DNA from: Simkaniaceae bacterium
Lineage (GTDB): Bacteria > Chlamydiota > Chlamydiia > Chlamydiales > Simkaniaceae
Assembly (NCBI GenBank): GCA_018399055.1
Contig: CP073762.1
Location: forward strand, 372,001-436,000
DNA length: 64,000 nt
Reading direction: 5' to 3'
The notes beneath the pieces were generated by a model. That model was not told the DNA's origin, searched no databases, and worked only from the letters and a program-made list of their open reading frames with translations. Positions 1 through 9,499 of this stretch are shown here, in pieces. Each line of letters begins with the position of its first letter. Within the stretch, counting starts at the first letter, position 1. Both the position numbers and the translations under genes were made by a program.

Positions 1-719
1 TAGATCAAGCCCTTGACCAGAGTATCCTTTTTCAGCATGTAGTACTCCCCTCGAAAGGGGAGAATTTGACAAGGAATCTTCCTGTAGGGAAGAGCCATCC
101 TGGCAATTCTATCAGAGTAAAGACCTGCGCAGTTAATCACAAAATCGCACCTTTCAGTTTTTTGACTTGTTTCGATAATCCATCGGGGAAAAGAGAAGTG
201 GAGGTGCTCCACCCGTTCATTCGTTCGAATGACCCCACCTTTTTTTTCGAAGTCTTTTGCAAGAGCCATAGCCACCTGCTTATAGTCGATAATTTGGCAT
301 TCTGGAACAAGGAGGGCCTTAAGGCCTGTGGCATGGGGTTCGACCTCCTTAAGTTCTTCAGATGAGATTTCTTCGACCTTTACGCGGTTGGCGTCCCCCC
401 GTCGCTTGAGTTCTTTAAGTGTCGGAAGTTCCTTTTCATGGGTTGCAATCAAGACTTTTTTGCATTGCTTATAGGGGACGGCATGTCTGTCGCAAAACTC
501 TAGAAGTTTCCGCTTCCCGTCCACGCAGTTCTTTGCTTTAAGCGATCCTGGTTTGTAGTAGATCCCCGAGTGGACCACTCCACTATTGTTTCCGGTTTGA
601 TGAGAAGCTAGGGTTGATTCTTTTTCAAGAAGTATTATTTTGAAAGTTGGAAACTTTTCTATTAAGGCGTGAGCCGTGGCAAGTCCGACAATTCCACCAC
701 CTATAATTACGATCTTCAT
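1..719 (-). CDS. lhgO: L-2-hydroxyglutarate oxidase (LhgO-like), 3' part outside window
   Basis: FAD-dependent oxidoreductase of the DAO superfamily, expected to oxidise L-2-hydroxyglutarate to 2-oxoglutarate and pass electrons to the membrane quinone pool. The ATG is at 719 and the frame stays open to the window edge, giving 239 N-terminal residues. The N-terminus carries a dinucleotide-binding GGGIVGL motif at residues 7-13, then HQTGNNSGVVHSGIYY, which fits the FAD-binding region of this family. Near the edge lies FRGEYYML, a motif typical of LhgO. It is divergent from thyX across about 140 bp. A related FAD-dependent oxidase is possible, but the FRGEYY motif argues for LhgO. Confidence 0.85.
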   Translation of the reverse strand, partial: MKIVIIGGGIVGLATAHALIEKFPTFKIILLEKESTLASHQTGNNSGVVHSGIYYKPGSLKAKNCVDGKRKLLEFCDRHAVPYKQCKKVLIATHEKELPTLKELKRRGDANRVKVEEISSEELKEVEPHATGLKALLVPECQIIDYKQVAMALAKDFEKKGGVIRTNERVEHLHFSFPRWIIETSQKTERCDFVINCAGLYSDRIARMALPYRKIPCQILPFRGEYYMLKKDTLVKGLI

Positions 720-858
720 ATTTTTTACCTTTTGCCGAGTTACACCATTTCCATCTAGCACTTCTGGTGCAAAATGTGGGTTTTGAAAAAGGTTACCAAA
801 AAAAGGAGAAAAAGATAGACTCTTTTCTTTCGGATACGTGCAACCTTGGAGCTCCCGC

Positions 859-2493
859 ATGTTGAATGATTACGAAGAATTTAGTGAATCACAACTGAAA
901 GTTATTAAAAGGTATGTGACGAGTACATCCAGTCATATCTTCTGCCTCCGCAACCTTCCAGAGGTTATTAAAGGCGCCCTTTTTTCTCGCTACTCAAGAT
1001 CAAGCTTAGGTTTGAGGTCTCTCCTTTTAAAAGAATTTATTTTGAATGAAGAGACGGAATTTTCGACTATTTCTGGTCAGAGAGAGGATGACACTGACAG
1101 CGAACTTGAAGATCAGAGCATAGCAATTAAGAAAGCACAAAACTTTTATGACCGTATCCTTGATGGGTACGGAGATGATTCCATTGGGGAGCTCGGAGGA
1201 GCCCACCTTGCCATTGAGAATGTTTCGATGATTGCTGCAAAAATTATTGAGGACTCTCGACTTGGGGGATCTCCTCTAGAAAAATCGACACGTTACATCT
1301 ATTTTGATCAGAAGTACGAAGGGGAGTATCTATTTTATAGGGAACCTATCTTGATGACTTCTGCCTTCCGTGACCACTTCGTCGACATGTGTAACCATCT
1401 CTTTGAAACCTATGGTAAGCTGATCCCTCCGTTGACGGAGCAGATGGAAAAAGAATTTCCTAAAGAGCACGACGTTTCTAAGGTGGCTTATACTGCAGCC
1501 TTAAGGGCCAAGGTTCTTGATTGTTTGAGAGGACTTCTTCCAGCAAGTGCTTTGACGAATATGGGTGTTTATGGAAATGGGCGTTTTTTCGAGACACTCA
1601 TTCAGAAGCTCAATTGCCACAACTTAACAGAACTTCAGGAAATTGCTAGAACCTCTCATCAAGAACTTTCGAAGGTGATTCCTTCCTTTGTCAGACGGGC
1701 TGATCTGAGCCATAAGCATCAAAACACATATGCTGAGTTTCATGAAAAAATGAACGACGAAATCGCCATGATGCGAGACCAGTATACCGGTTCGATCCAG
1801 CCCTTAGATCAGCCGATGGTTCGTCTTGTAAACTTTGATCGAGAGAGCCCTATCAAAGTTGCTGCTGCCCTGCTATTCAATCAATCTGACTGTGGTTTGA
1901 TGGAGCTCCAGGAGATGTGCAAGAAGCTTCCAAAAGAGGATCTGTCTCGTATTTTTGACGCTGCCTCTGCTTTTAGACAAAACCGTCGCCATAAATCTCC
2001 TCGGGCCTTAGAGCATGCTGAGTTTACTTTTGAGATTGTTGCTGACTATGGAATCTATCGCGACCTTCAGCGTCATCGCACGCTCACTCAAGAGAGACAA
2101 CTTCTTACCTGTAACCATGGCTATTATGTTCCTAAAGAAATCCTCGATACTGAGATGGAAAAAGATTACCGAGAAGCGATGGAAAGAGCAAAAGAAGTTT
2201 ATGATGAGATTTCTGGGGAACTTCCTGAAGAAGCACAATATGCAGTTCCGATGGCTTACAACATCCATTGGTATTTTCATATTAACCTGCGCGCTTTGCA
2301 GTGGATGTGCGAACTCAGATCCTCTCCTGCAGGACACCCCATGTATCGCTACGTTGCTCAGGAAATGGCAAAGCAAGTTTCGCACACGTTTCCAGAATAC
2401 GAACGCTTTTTTAAATTTGTTGACTACGACGGATATGAACTGGGCCGCTTAGGTCATGAGATTCGCACTGTAGAAAAAATGAAGTCAACATAA
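859..2493 (+). CDS. thyX: flavin-dependent thymidylate synthase, chlamydial double-domain type
   Basis: Methylates dUMP to dTMP using methylene-tetrahydrofolate and FAD. At 544 aa it is about twice the size of ordinary ThyX (about 220-250 aa) because it has two ThyX-like halves. The N-terminal half keeps the serine-arginine-tyrosine end of the signature (KSTRY, residues 142-146). The C-terminal half has RHR at 405-407, but it is followed by TLTQERQLL instead of the usual serine pattern. So each half carries part of the canonical RHRxxSxxxxSxR motif, as in chlamydial homologues. An in-frame GTG exists at 838, but the ATG at 859 has a GGAG 7 bases upstream and starts like chlamydial proteins (MLxxxxEFS). 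The stop overlaps the tyrP start (TAATG). Confidence 0.88.
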   Translation: MLNDYEEFSESQLKVIKRYVTSTSSHIFCLRNLPEVIKGALFSRYSRSSLGLRSLLLKEFILNEETEFSTISGQREDDTDSELEDQSIAIKKAQNFYDRILDGYGDDSIGELGGAHLAIENVSMIAAKIIEDSRLGGSPLEKSTRYIYFDQKYEGEYLFYREPILMTSAFRDHFVDMCNHLFETYGKLIPPLTEQMEKEFPKEHDVSKVAYTAALRAKVLDCLRGLLPASALTNMGVYGNGRFFETLIQKLNCHNLTELQEIARTSHQELSKVIPSFVRRADLSHKHQNTYAEFHEKMNDEIAMMRDQYTGSIQPLDQPMVRLVNFDRESPIKVAAALLFNQSDCGLMELQEMCKKLPKEDLSRIFDAASAFRQNRRHKSPRALEHAEFTFEIVADYGIYRDLQRHRTLTQERQLLTCNHGYYVPKEILDTEMEKDYREAMERAKEVYDEISGELPEEAQYAVPMAYNIHWYFHINLRALQWMCELRSSPAGHPMYRYVAQEMAKQVSHTFPEYERFFKFVDYDGYELGRLGHEIRTVEKMKST

Positions 2494-3707
2494 TGGGGAA
2501 ACAGAAAGGGAGCGTCTTTGGAGGGACTCTTCTGATCACCGGTAGTTGTATCGGTGCAGGGATGCTAGGTCTCCCAATTCTTACCGGAATTCCAGGTTTT
2601 TTTCCTTCATTTCTCATGTTCTTGATTGCCTGGGCTTTTATGCTTACAACGGCGCTCCTCATGGTTGAGATTATGGGGTGGTTTAAAAAACCGGTTAACC
2701 TTATCTCTATGGTTGAGAAAACCTTAGGGCCGATGGGGAAAGTCCTCTGTTGGTTTCTCTATTTGTTTTTGTTTTATGCACTTCTTGTGGCTTACATCTC
2801 GGCTAGCGGAAATCACTTTTCGCTCTTTATGAGCAATACCCTTAAACTATCACTTCCCAACTGGGCTGGATCCCTCTTCTTTGTCATTATTTTTGGGTGG
2901 ATCGTCTACCTTGGAACTAAACCGGTTGACCATGTCAATCGCTATCTCATGATTGGAAAGATTTTATCTTTTGTTATTCTCGTGTTTCTTGGAGTTCAAT
3001 TCATTGTTCCTCGGCTTCTTCTTCACTGGGAACCAAAATATGCTCTCTATACCTTCCCTATCCTCATTATTTCCTTTGGGTTCCACAATATGATTCCTGT
3101 TCTTATGAAATATATGGATATGGACCGGAAGAGAGTGCGTAAGTCAATCTATGCAGGCTCTCTCTTCACCTTTGTCATTTACCTCATCTGGGAGGTTGTT
3201 GCCCTTGGTATCCTTCCTTTCAATGAAATCCTACATAGCTTTAAGATCGATGTCGATGCTGCTCAAGCCATACGGACCTACCTGGGCTCTCATCTCATTG
3301 GTTATACCGCGCAAAGCTTGGCGTTTTTTGCGATCCTTACCTCATTCCTTGCTCAAGCGCTCAGCCTCACCAACTTCCTCAGTGATGGCTTCAAAATCAA
3401 ACATAAAGAGCACGAAAACATTGGGATGTGCTTTCTTGCGCTCATTCCGCCTCTCTTATTCTCACTTGCCTTCCCAGATCTCTTTTTCAAAGCACTCAAT
3501 TTTGCCGGCGGTATTTGCGCCGTGGTCCTCTTTGGAATTTTCCCCGCTCTCATGGCTTGGATCGGTCGTTATCAGCAAAAGCACCTTCTGAAAGACCGCG
3601 TTCCGGGTGGACGCCTTCTCCTCATCCTTATTCTTCTCATTGCCGCCCTCATCTTCCTTGATCAGCTCACCAATATGCTTAATTTCCATCTCTTCCCAAA
3701 ACCCTAA
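2493..3707 (+). CDS. tyrP: aromatic amino acid (tyrosine) permease, copy 1
   Basis: Membrane transporter of the hydroxy/aromatic amino acid permease (HAAAP) family, predicted to import tyrosine or tryptophan by proton symport. The 404 residues form about eleven hydrophobic segments. The first segment contains the family motif GSCIGAGMLGLPI, where helix 1 is unwound for substrate binding. It is translationally coupled to thyX by a one-base overlap, so it lacks a promoter of its own here. A paralogue lies at 5424-6644. Chlamydiae often carry more than one tyrP; substrate specificity cannot be read from the sequence. Confidence 0.85.
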   Translation: MGKQKGSVFGGTLLITGSCIGAGMLGLPILTGIPGFFPSFLMFLIAWAFMLTTALLMVEIMGWFKKPVNLISMVEKTLGPMGKVLCWFLYLFLFYALLVAYISASGNHFSLFMSNTLKLSLPNWAGSLFFVIIFGWIVYLGTKPVDHVNRYLMIGKILSFVILVFLGVQFIVPRLLLHWEPKYALYTFPILIISFGFHNMIPVLMKYMDMDRKRVRKSIYAGSLFTFVIYLIWEVVALGILPFNEILHSFKIDVDAAQAIRTYLGSHLIGYTAQSLAFFAILTSFLAQALSLTNFLSDGFKIKHKEHENIGMCFLALIPPLLFSLAFPDLFFKALNFAGGICAVVLFGIFPALMAWIGRYQQKHLLKDRVPGGRLLLILILLIAALIFLDQLTNMLNFHLFPKP

Positions 3708-3725
3708 ATTAATCAAGGAAAGATA

Positions 3726-4490
3726 ATGAAAAAAGCAGTGTTAATTATATTAACAATTTTTTGTCTCGAAATATTTGCACAACCAATTATTATTAATACT
3801 CTACCTAAATCGGGGTCTATGTTTATTCTGCATAACCTTGCTGATCAACTTAAGGGTGGAATGAAGAGCTATCATGAAATAGCTCACCAATCTTTCCCTG
3901 AAGATTCCATTAATATTTCAAAATTACTAATGCTACTATCTGGAGATCGCATTACACAGTCTCATTTTGATGCCTCCGATAGAAATATTAAATTGTTAAA
4001 GCGTTATTGCCCTAGAATGATTTTGAACGTAAGGGATGTTAGACAGGCCACTCTTTCGTGGATACATCATCTTGATAAGCATTTAGATAACCCTGAAATG
4101 TTGAAAATGTTGCTCTTGCCGCTTCCAAACAATTACGGTAGCCTATCTTTTGAGGAAAAGCTTGATTGGAACATCGATCACTATCTGCCAAGCTGTATAA
4201 AGTGGATTGAGGATTGGCTAGATGTTGAAAAAGAGCAGTCATTAGAGATTTTAGTGACTACGTACGAAAATCTTGTAGAAGATCAGTTAGGGTTTTTCCA
4301 AGATATCTATGACTTTTACAATATTCCTTATAAAGTCATAGATTCAAATATGTTGAAACCGTCAAAAAGCCTTCATTTTCGCAACGGAACATCTGACGAA
4401 TGGGTTTATGTTTTTACAAGAGAGCAAAAGGAAAGAGCTACTTCGTTAATCCCAGAAGACTTGTTTGAAAGATTTCAATGGATTAGGTAG
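3726..4490 (+). CDS. sulfotransferase-domain protein with N-terminal signal peptide (paralogue 1)
   Basis: Predicted PAPS-dependent sulfotransferase, 254 aa. The first 18-19 residues form a classical Sec-like leader (MKK, hydrophobic core, cleavage near IFA). They lead directly into strand 1 and the 5'-phosphosulfate loop TLPKSGS at residues 25-31. A second element, LNVRDVRQATLSW near residue 100, matches the 3'-phosphate loop of the family. AAGGA lies upstream of the ATG. The gene is richer in A+T than tyrP and uvrB beside it, suggesting separate acquisition. It sits between the two tyrP copies, tail to tail with the TylF-like gene. The odd point is export: PAPS is a cytosolic cofactor. Acceptor unknown. 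The leader could act as a membrane anchor rather than be cleaved. Confidence 0.72.
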   Translation: MKKAVLIILTIFCLEIFAQPIIINTLPKSGSMFILHNLADQLKGGMKSYHEIAHQSFPEDSINISKLLMLLSGDRITQSHFDASDRNIKLLKRYCPRMILNVRDVRQATLSWIHHLDKHLDNPEMLKMLLLPLPNNYGSLSFEEKLDWNIDHYLPSCIKWIEDWLDVEKEQSLEILVTTYENLVEDQLGFFQDIYDFYNIPYKVIDSNMLKPSKSLHFRNGTSDEWVYVFTREQKERATSLIPEDLFERFQWIR

Positions 4491-4503
4491 AGGAACCTAT
4501 CCT
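4480..4503. terminator. possible bidirectional hairpin between convergent genes
   Basis: GGATTAGGT and ACCTATCC can pair imperfectly around a short loop, spanning the stop codons of the two convergent genes that end at 4490 and 4497. Only a short run of T follows, so termination is uncertain. Confidence 0.3.
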
Positions 4504-5228
4504 TTATGAACAATAATTGCTGCACCGTGCCATCCATAGTAGTAAAAGAGGGAGTAGGAATAGTTGGGGTTTTCATTCATGACTTCTTTCAGTGCTAACC
4601 TCTCTCCAAATTTTGGATTTGCGCGGCCACAATTGTAATCGTCAAAAAGGAGAATCATTCCATCTTGGACCAGGTCGAATTGAAAAAGCTTAGATAAAAC
4701 TTCTTTGGCAGATTGGTACAAGTCGCAATCAATATGTACGATTGAAGGCTTGCTTTTTAGAGTATCTTTGTGAAAAGTTTCTGAGAAAAACCCTTTGTGT
4801 ATGTGTATGGATTCATTTGGGATGATTGTTTGGAGCCTTCCCTTAATTAATGCTGGAATGTTAGGACCTAGTGCCATTGCTCCTGAGGACCACACCTGAT
4901 AGTCTTTGACTTCATAAGAGTTTAGATCAACATCGGATGTTATTTCAGGAAAGCCTGCAAAGGAGTCAAACAAGTGGAGAGAGTTCTTTATTTTGTAATC
5001 TTTCATTAGTTTTGCAAAGACAATGGCTGTGAATCCCTCTAAGGTACCAAATTCTACGATGTCTCCATTGACTTGGTTCATTGTGACGAATTCAATCGCT
5101 CTATCGAATGCTTCAGTGTAAACTTTAGTCCCTTTTTCCATAGTATAACCACAGACTCCAGGTTGATACTCCGCATGAAGAGACACTATAAAGGAAAAGA
5201 TGCTCAAGAAAGACAAAATTTTTTTCAT
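4497..5228 (-). CDS. TylF/MycF-type SAM O-methyltransferase with signal peptide
   Basis: Class I SAM-dependent methyltransferase of the macrocin O-methyltransferase (TylF) family, 243 aa. These enzymes usually methylate sugar hydroxyls. Visible elements are IVEFGTLEGFTAI (SAM site, about residues 57-69), LHLFDSFAGFPE, IVHIDCDLY and LLFDDYNC; the last three carry the aspartates that bind metal in the family. The first 19 residues (MKKILSF to SLHA) form a clear Sec-type leader, which is not normal for this cytosolic fold because SAM is absent from the periplasm. It is the second leader-bearing cofactor enzyme in this interval, after the sulfotransferase at 3726. A promoter lies at 5250-5278. 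The substrate is not predictable. Confidence 0.75.
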   Translation of the reverse strand: MKKILSFLSIFSFIVSLHAEYQPGVCGYTMEKGTKVYTEAFDRAIEFVTMNQVNGDIVEFGTLEGFTAIVFAKLMKDYKIKNSLHLFDSFAGFPEITSDVDLNSYEVKDYQVWSSGAMALGPNIPALIKGRLQTIIPNESIHIHKGFFSETFHKDTLKSKPSIVHIDCDLYQSAKEVLSKLFQFDLVQDGMILLFDDYNCGRANPKFGERLALKEVMNENPNYSYSLFYYYGWHGAAIIVHKG

Positions 5229-5249
5229 ACGAAACCATTTTCCTCAGAG

Positions 5250-5278
5250 TGAATACACATAAATCGAAACATTAACAA
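5250..5278 (-). promoter_or_regulatory. sigma-70-like promoter for the TylF-like gene
   Basis: Read on the minus strand: TTGTTA (-35, 5273-5278), a 17-base spacer, then TATTCA (-10, 5250-5255), about 22 bases before the start codon at 5228. A gagga sequence upstream of the start is a possible ribosome binding site. Confidence 0.5.
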
Positions 5279-5338
5279 AGAAAAGCTCTCTTTGTCAATG
5301 CATTATGTTTTATAAAACATCCTTAGGGTATGATTGAT

Positions 5339-5403
5339 TTGAAAAGATCATCAATGGTAACCTATACCCAAACAAATCCAACTTTTGAATTTGTTTGGGT
5401 ATA
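5339..5403 (+). promoter_or_regulatory. promoter with overlapping 15-bp palindromic operator upstream of tyrP copy 2
   Basis: TTGAAA (5339-5344), an 18-base spacer and TATACC (5363-5368) form a plausible promoter. The -10 box is also the outer end of a perfect 15-bp inverted repeat: TATACCCAAACAAAT (5363-5377) and ATTTGTTTGGGTATA (5389-5403), separated by 11 bases. The predicted transcription start falls inside the left arm, and the right arm ends 20 bases before the ATG. This arrangement suits a repressor operator. The transcript could instead form a hairpin near the ribosome binding site. No T-run follows, so a terminator is unlikely. Confidence 0.6.
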
Positions 5404-5423
5404 ATTTGGAATAGGAGAGCGAG

Positions 5424-6644
5424 ATGAAAATCAATCACTATGTAGGCGGGGTTTTACTTGTAGCGGGAACGACGATTGGTGCAGGCATGCTTGCCCTTCC
5501 TGTTATGAGCTCTTTTGTTGGTTTTATCCCTTCAATTGCTATATTTCTCCTTTGCTGGGGAGTCATGCTTGCAACCGCCTTTTTCTTTCTCGATGCTAAT
5601 TTCGCAGTCGATGGGGAGCCTAACCTAATTTCTATGGTTCATCAGACGTTAGGTGGATGGGGCAAGGGACTTAGCTGGATCGTTTATCTACTGCTGCTTT
5701 ACTCACTTACCGCGGCCTACATTTCGGCAAGCAGCCCTTTATTTGTTTCGGCAATTCAGTATGTGACAGGATATACAATACCGTATTGGCTAGGTCCGTT
5801 CTGTCTTCCTGTGATTTTTGGTTTTTTTGTTTATTTAGGCACGTTGGGTGTCGATGTGATCAACCGGATATTGATGTTGGGGCTTTGTGTATCGTACCTA
5901 TTGCTCGTAGGTTTTTTGCCAGAACATGTTGATGTTGAGTTGCTTACCCATGTGGATTGGGCCCCTGCATTCATTGTTTTCCCCGTTGTGATTACGTCCT
6001 TTGGGTACCATATTATCATACCCACTTTAACGACTTATATGAATCACGATAAGAAAAAATTGCGGTGGATCCTTGTTGTGGGAAGTCTGCTTCCCCTTGT
6101 GATTTACTTGTTATGGCAAGTGCTTATTTTAGGGATTGTCCCTTTGAGTGGTGAAAATGGACTCGTCCATGCATGGCAACACGGAGTTTCTGCAACCCAG
6201 CCGTTGACACAGATCGTTACGAATCATTGGATCAAAGTTGGGGCGCACTTTTTCTCTTTCTTTGCTATCGTGACATCATTTTTAGGGGTAACATTGAGTT
6301 TATCTGATTTTCTAACCGATGGCTTTAAGATTAAGAAGAGCTGGGAAGGCCGTTTGTTCGCATGCCTTTTGACGTTTGTTCCTCCCCTAATTTTTGTCTT
6401 TACTTATCAACGGGGTTTCTTTGTTGCTATAGACTATGCTGGCGTGTTTGTTGCCATCCTCCTAATTTTTCTTCCTGCAATGATGGTATGGAAGCTAAAA
6501 AACCCCCGATTTTATTCAACCTTTTGGGGACGCACTCTTCTTGTGTTTATTATTCTATTTGCTTTTTTTATTGTGGTGATAGGCGTGTTTGTGCAATTAG
6601 GCGATTTTAAGCCTTTAATTTCTAAATACCTTGCTCATGTTTAA
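5424..6644 (+). CDS. tyrP: aromatic amino acid (tyrosine) permease, copy 2
   Basis: Second HAAAP-family permease, 406 aa, with the same helix-1 motif ([13 protein letters not shown]) and about eleven membrane segments as the protein at 2493-3707, including the shared [13 protein letters not shown] loop. Unlike copy 1 it has its own promoter and a large palindrome directly upstream, so the two copies are probably regulated differently. A GGAG sits before the ATG. Its last codons overlap the uvrB start by 8 bases, suggesting coupling. The substrate is predicted to be tyrosine or tryptophan. Confidence 0.84.
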   Translation: MKINHYVGGVLLVAGTTIGAGMLALPVMSSFVGFIPSIAIFLLCWGVMLATAFFFLDANFAVDGEPNLISMVHQTLGGWGKGLSWIVYLLLLYSLTAAYISASSPLFVSAIQYVTGYTIPYWLGPFCLPVIFGFFVYLGTLGVDVINRILMLGLCVSYLLLVGFLPEHVDVELLTHVDWAPAFIVFPVVITSFGYHIIIPTLTTYMNHDKKKLRWILVVGSLLPLVIYLLWQVLILGIVPLSGENGLVHAWQHGVSATQPLTQIVTNHWIKVGAHFFSFFAIVTSFLGVTLSLSDFLTDGFKIKKSWEGRLFACLLTFVPPLIFVFTYQRGFFVAIDYAGVFVAILLIFLPAMMVWKLKNPRFYSTFWGRTLLVFIILFAFFIVVIGVFVQLGDFKPLISKYLAHV

Positions 6645-8631
6645 ACTAGTTTCTAATTTTGATCCGCAGGGGGATCAACCTGAAGCAATTGAAAGGCTTA
6701 CCGAGGGGATTAATCTTGGCAAGAGGTCTCAGGTTTTGCTCGGGATTACTGGGTCCGGAAAAACCTTTACCATGGCAAACGTCATAGAGAATGTGCAAAA
6801 ACCGACGCTCATTTTGGCACATAATAAAACACTTGCGGCACAACTCTATCAAGAATTTAACGCGCTTTTTCCAAACAATGCTGTGGAATACTTTGTCTCC
6901 TATTATGACTATTACCAACCCGAGGCATATGTCCCAAGAACAGACACCTATATCGAAAAAGATTTAGCTATTAATGACCGGATAGAAAAGCTGCGGCTAC
7001 GGGCAACATGTTCTTTGCTTGAAAGGAAAGATGTCATCATCGTCTCCTCGGTGTCTTGTATCTATGGACTCGGAATGCCTGAGTACTTTCGCGAAATGAA
7101 GTTAGCGCTAAACGTAGGAGAAAACTATCGACGTGATGATGTCCTTCTTCACCTCATTGAATTGCAGTATACGCGCAATGATTTTGAACTCTCGCGTTCT
7201 CATTTTCGAGTGAGAGGAGATATTCTGGAAATTGTTCCTGCCTATGAGGATGATTTGGGGTATCGCATTGAGTTTTTCGGAGATGAGATTGAGAGAATCA
7301 GTGAGATTGATCCTCTCACTGGGAAAGTCAAGGCGCGGGTAGAAGGACTTTCAATCTATCCAGGTTCTCACCATGTCACTCCTGAAGAAGCACGACTAAG
7401 CGCGATGGTCACAATTAAGAAAGAGCTGAAAGAAAGAAGTGATCATTTCCGCCAGGAAAACCTACTTGTTGAGCAGCAGCGTATTGAGCAGCGGACGAGA
7501 TATGACCTCGAAATGATCAAAGAAATTGGGTATTGCAAAGGAGTCGAGAACTATTCGCGCCATTTTGGAGCAAGAAACCCTGGAGAGCCTCCCGCATGTC
7601 TTTTGGATTATTTTCCTCATGATTACTTGGTTTTTGTAGATGAGTCCCACCAAACCCTCCCACAAATCCATGCAATGCACAACGGGGATCGAGCAAGAAA
7701 GCAATCTCTGGTGGATTTTGGGTTCCGATTGCCTTCGGCTTATGATAACCGTCCTTTGAAATTTGAAGAGTTTTATAATCACATCCATCAGGTTGTGTAT
7801 GTATCGGCAACGCCGGGACCTTGGGAGGTAAACGAAGCTAAAGGGGATATAGTTCAGCAGATCATTCGTCCAACAGGCCTTCTTGATCCTGTGATTGAAG
7901 TGAGACCTGCGACAAATCAGGTGGATGACTGTCTTGATGAGATTCGTGTTGAAACAAGCAAAGGGGGACGAGTTCTCGTCACAACCCTTACAAAAAAACT
8001 TTCTGAAGATCTTTCTAAATATCTGCAAGAGATTGGAGTGAAGGCGAAATACATGCATTCTGATATTGAGACCTTAGAAAGAGTGGAAATTATTAAAGAT
8101 CTGAGGAAGGGAGTGTTTGATGTGCTTGTGGGGATTAACCTGCTTAGGGAAGGATTGGACATCCCCGAAGTGACACTAGTTGCGATATTAGACGCTGATA
8201 AGGAAGGGTTTCTGCGAAGTGAAACGGCACTTACCCAAACCTGTGGACGAGCATCCCGCAATAGTGAGGGGAGGGTCATCATGTATGCTGATAAGGAGAC
8301 TAAATCCATTAAGAATACGATTCAGGTGACCACAGACCGTCGGAAGGTTCAGGCTGAGTATAATCGCAAACATGGAATCACTCCAAAAACGGTATGCAAA
8401 GGGTTTTCAGAAGATTTGGCAGAAGCATTTCATGAATATAAAGCAGCGGAAGGAAAAGAAAAAGAAGCTCCTATCTCTGTATCTCCAAAAGAAATCCTTG
8501 AGCGAATAAAAGAGTGTGAAAAGGAAATGAAGCTTGCTGCAAAAGAGCTCCGTTTTGAAGATGCATCTCGATTCCGTGATCTTATGAAATATTATCAAGA
8601 TCTTCAGCTGTTAGAGGACTCCCCTCTTTGA
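6637..8631 (+). CDS. uvrB: excinuclease ABC subunit B
   Basis: DNA damage recognition helicase of nucleotide excision repair; loads onto lesions with UvrA and recruits UvrC. The 664 residues from ATG 6637 contain the P-loop GITGSGKT at about 36-43, the beta-hairpin region [16 protein letters not shown] near 335, the motif VI region QTCGRASRN, and a C-terminal UVR domain ([18 protein letters not shown]). Length is normal for UvrB. An upstream in-frame TTG at 6631 is less likely than the ATG. The 3' end overlaps the convergent GT2 gene by 50 bases. Confidence 0.96.
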   Translation: MFKLVSNFDPQGDQPEAIERLTEGINLGKRSQVLLGITGSGKTFTMANVIENVQKPTLILAHNKTLAAQLYQEFNALFPNNAVEYFVSYYDYYQPEAYVPRTDTYIEKDLAINDRIEKLRLRATCSLLERKDVIIVSSVSCIYGLGMPEYFREMKLALNVGENYRRDDVLLHLIELQYTRNDFELSRSHFRVRGDILEIVPAYEDDLGYRIEFFGDEIERISEIDPLTGKVKARVEGLSIYPGSHHVTPEEARLSAMVTIKKELKERSDHFRQENLLVEQQRIEQRTRYDLEMIKEIGYCKGVENYSRHFGARNPGEPPACLLDYFPHDYLVFVDESHQTLPQIHAMHNGDRARKQSLVDFGFRLPSAYDNRPLKFEEFYNHIHQVVYVSATPGPWEVNEAKGDIVQQIIRPTGLLDPVIEVRPATNQVDDCLDEIRVETSKGGRVLVTTLTKKLSEDLSKYLQEIGVKAKYMHSDIETLERVEIIKDLRKGVFDVLVGINLLREGLDIPEVTLVAILDADKEGFLRSETALTQTCGRASRNSEGRVIMYADKETKSIKNTIQVTTDRRKVQAEYNRKHGITPKTVCKGFSEDLAEAFHEYKAAEGKEKEAPISVSPKEILERIKECEKEMKLAAKELRFEDASRFRDLMKYYQDLQLLEDSPL

Positions 8632-9499
8632 GCAGCTTATTCAAATGAAAGTGGCATTTTTTAAAAAAGGCTCGAGGGAAAAAAGAGCGGTACTCTTTGT
8701 GTTTTGCCAGGAAGAGAACGAGGCGAATTCCTCCATGGGAAAGGAGTCCTGTTGATTTGAAAAGATTTTCTAGGTCTCTTTCCTTAATATCTTTCATAAG
8801 AGCGTGAAACATTCCCTCCTGATGCTCAGATGACTTTAGAATATTTGCATACGATTTCTCTGAAAGGCGGAAGGCGCCAAAAAGAGAGGGGATGTAGCCG
8901 ACTCCGTGGTGCAATGCTACTAGGCAGTTAAGGTACCAGTCACCAAAACTTTTGAGTTTGGGGTTCAATCCGCCAAGTGTAACAATGTGTTTCCTCCGAT
9001 AGATAGCGCAGTTTGAATGGATAAAAAACGTGGTTTTTTTAAAGATTTTAGGGAGCGTTTCTTTTGTAAAAATCTGGGGAGAGTTCCCTAGAGGCATTCG
9101 ATCAGGCACAAGAAAATGAGGAGTATGGTCTTCAAAATGACAGGTTTTACCTGTGCACATTCCTACTTCTGGGTGTTCTTTAAGAAAAGATGTAGCTTTT
9201 TCAAAGAAGCCAGGAAGAACGAAGTCATCGGCAGAACAAAAAGCCAGTAGTTCAGATTGCGCTTCTTGGATGCCTCGGTTGATGGTGGGAACTGGGCCTT
9301 GGTTTGTTTCATTTTGAAGCAGTTTAATTTGAGGGCATTTTTGTTGCCACTCTTTGATTAAAGGAACACTTTCATCAGTTGAGGCATCGTCAATAATGAG
9401 GACTTCATCTGGAAGGAGTGACTGAGAGAAAATAGCTTCAAGCGCTGCCGGCAGATGGTGACTATGGTTGAAGTTGGGAAGGACAACAGAGAGCGCCAT
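8582..9499 (-). CDS. glycosyltransferase family 2
   Basis: GT-A fold glycosyltransferase, 305 aa, predicted to add a sugar to a surface glycan from a nucleotide-sugar donor. It starts with the GT2 strand [20 protein letters not shown], followed by [11 protein letters not shown] and the metal-binding CSADDF near residue 90. It has no membrane segments. It is the last gene of the long minus-strand polysaccharide cluster, and its start shares one base with the stop of the alcohol dehydrogenase gene (TGATG). The final 50 bases lie under the 3' end of uvrB. Donor and acceptor are not predictable. Confidence 0.85.
   Translation of the reverse strand: MALSVVLPNFNHSHHLPAALEAIFSQSLLPDEVLIIDDASTDESVPLIKEWQQKCPQIKLLQNETNQGPVPTINRGIQEAQSELLAFCSADDFVLPGFFEKATSFLKEHPEVGMCTGKTCHFEDHTPHFLVPDRMPLGNSPQIFTKETLPKIFKKTTFFIHSNCAIYRRKHIVTLGGLNPKLKSFGDWYLNCLVALHHGVGYIPSLFGAFRLSEKSYANILKSSEHQEGMFHALMKDIKERDLENLFKSTGLLSHGGIRLVLFLAKHKEYRSFFPRAFFKKCHFHLNKLLKEGSPLTAEDLDNIS

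Noticed and set aside
66-365. Plus-strand frame of 99 codons
   Set aside because: It is the shadow of the lhgO gene, which has clear family motifs on the minus strand.
838-858. GTG start for thyX
   Set aside because: No ribosome binding site at proper distance, while ATG 859 has GGAG and fits chlamydial ThyX N-termini.
2015-2452. 145-codon frame inside thyX
   Set aside because: Overlaps the conserved ThyX domain in another frame, with no ribosome binding site.
7462-8058. 198-codon antisense frame under uvrB
   Set aside because: uvrB is fully supported and the antisense translation has no recognisable features.
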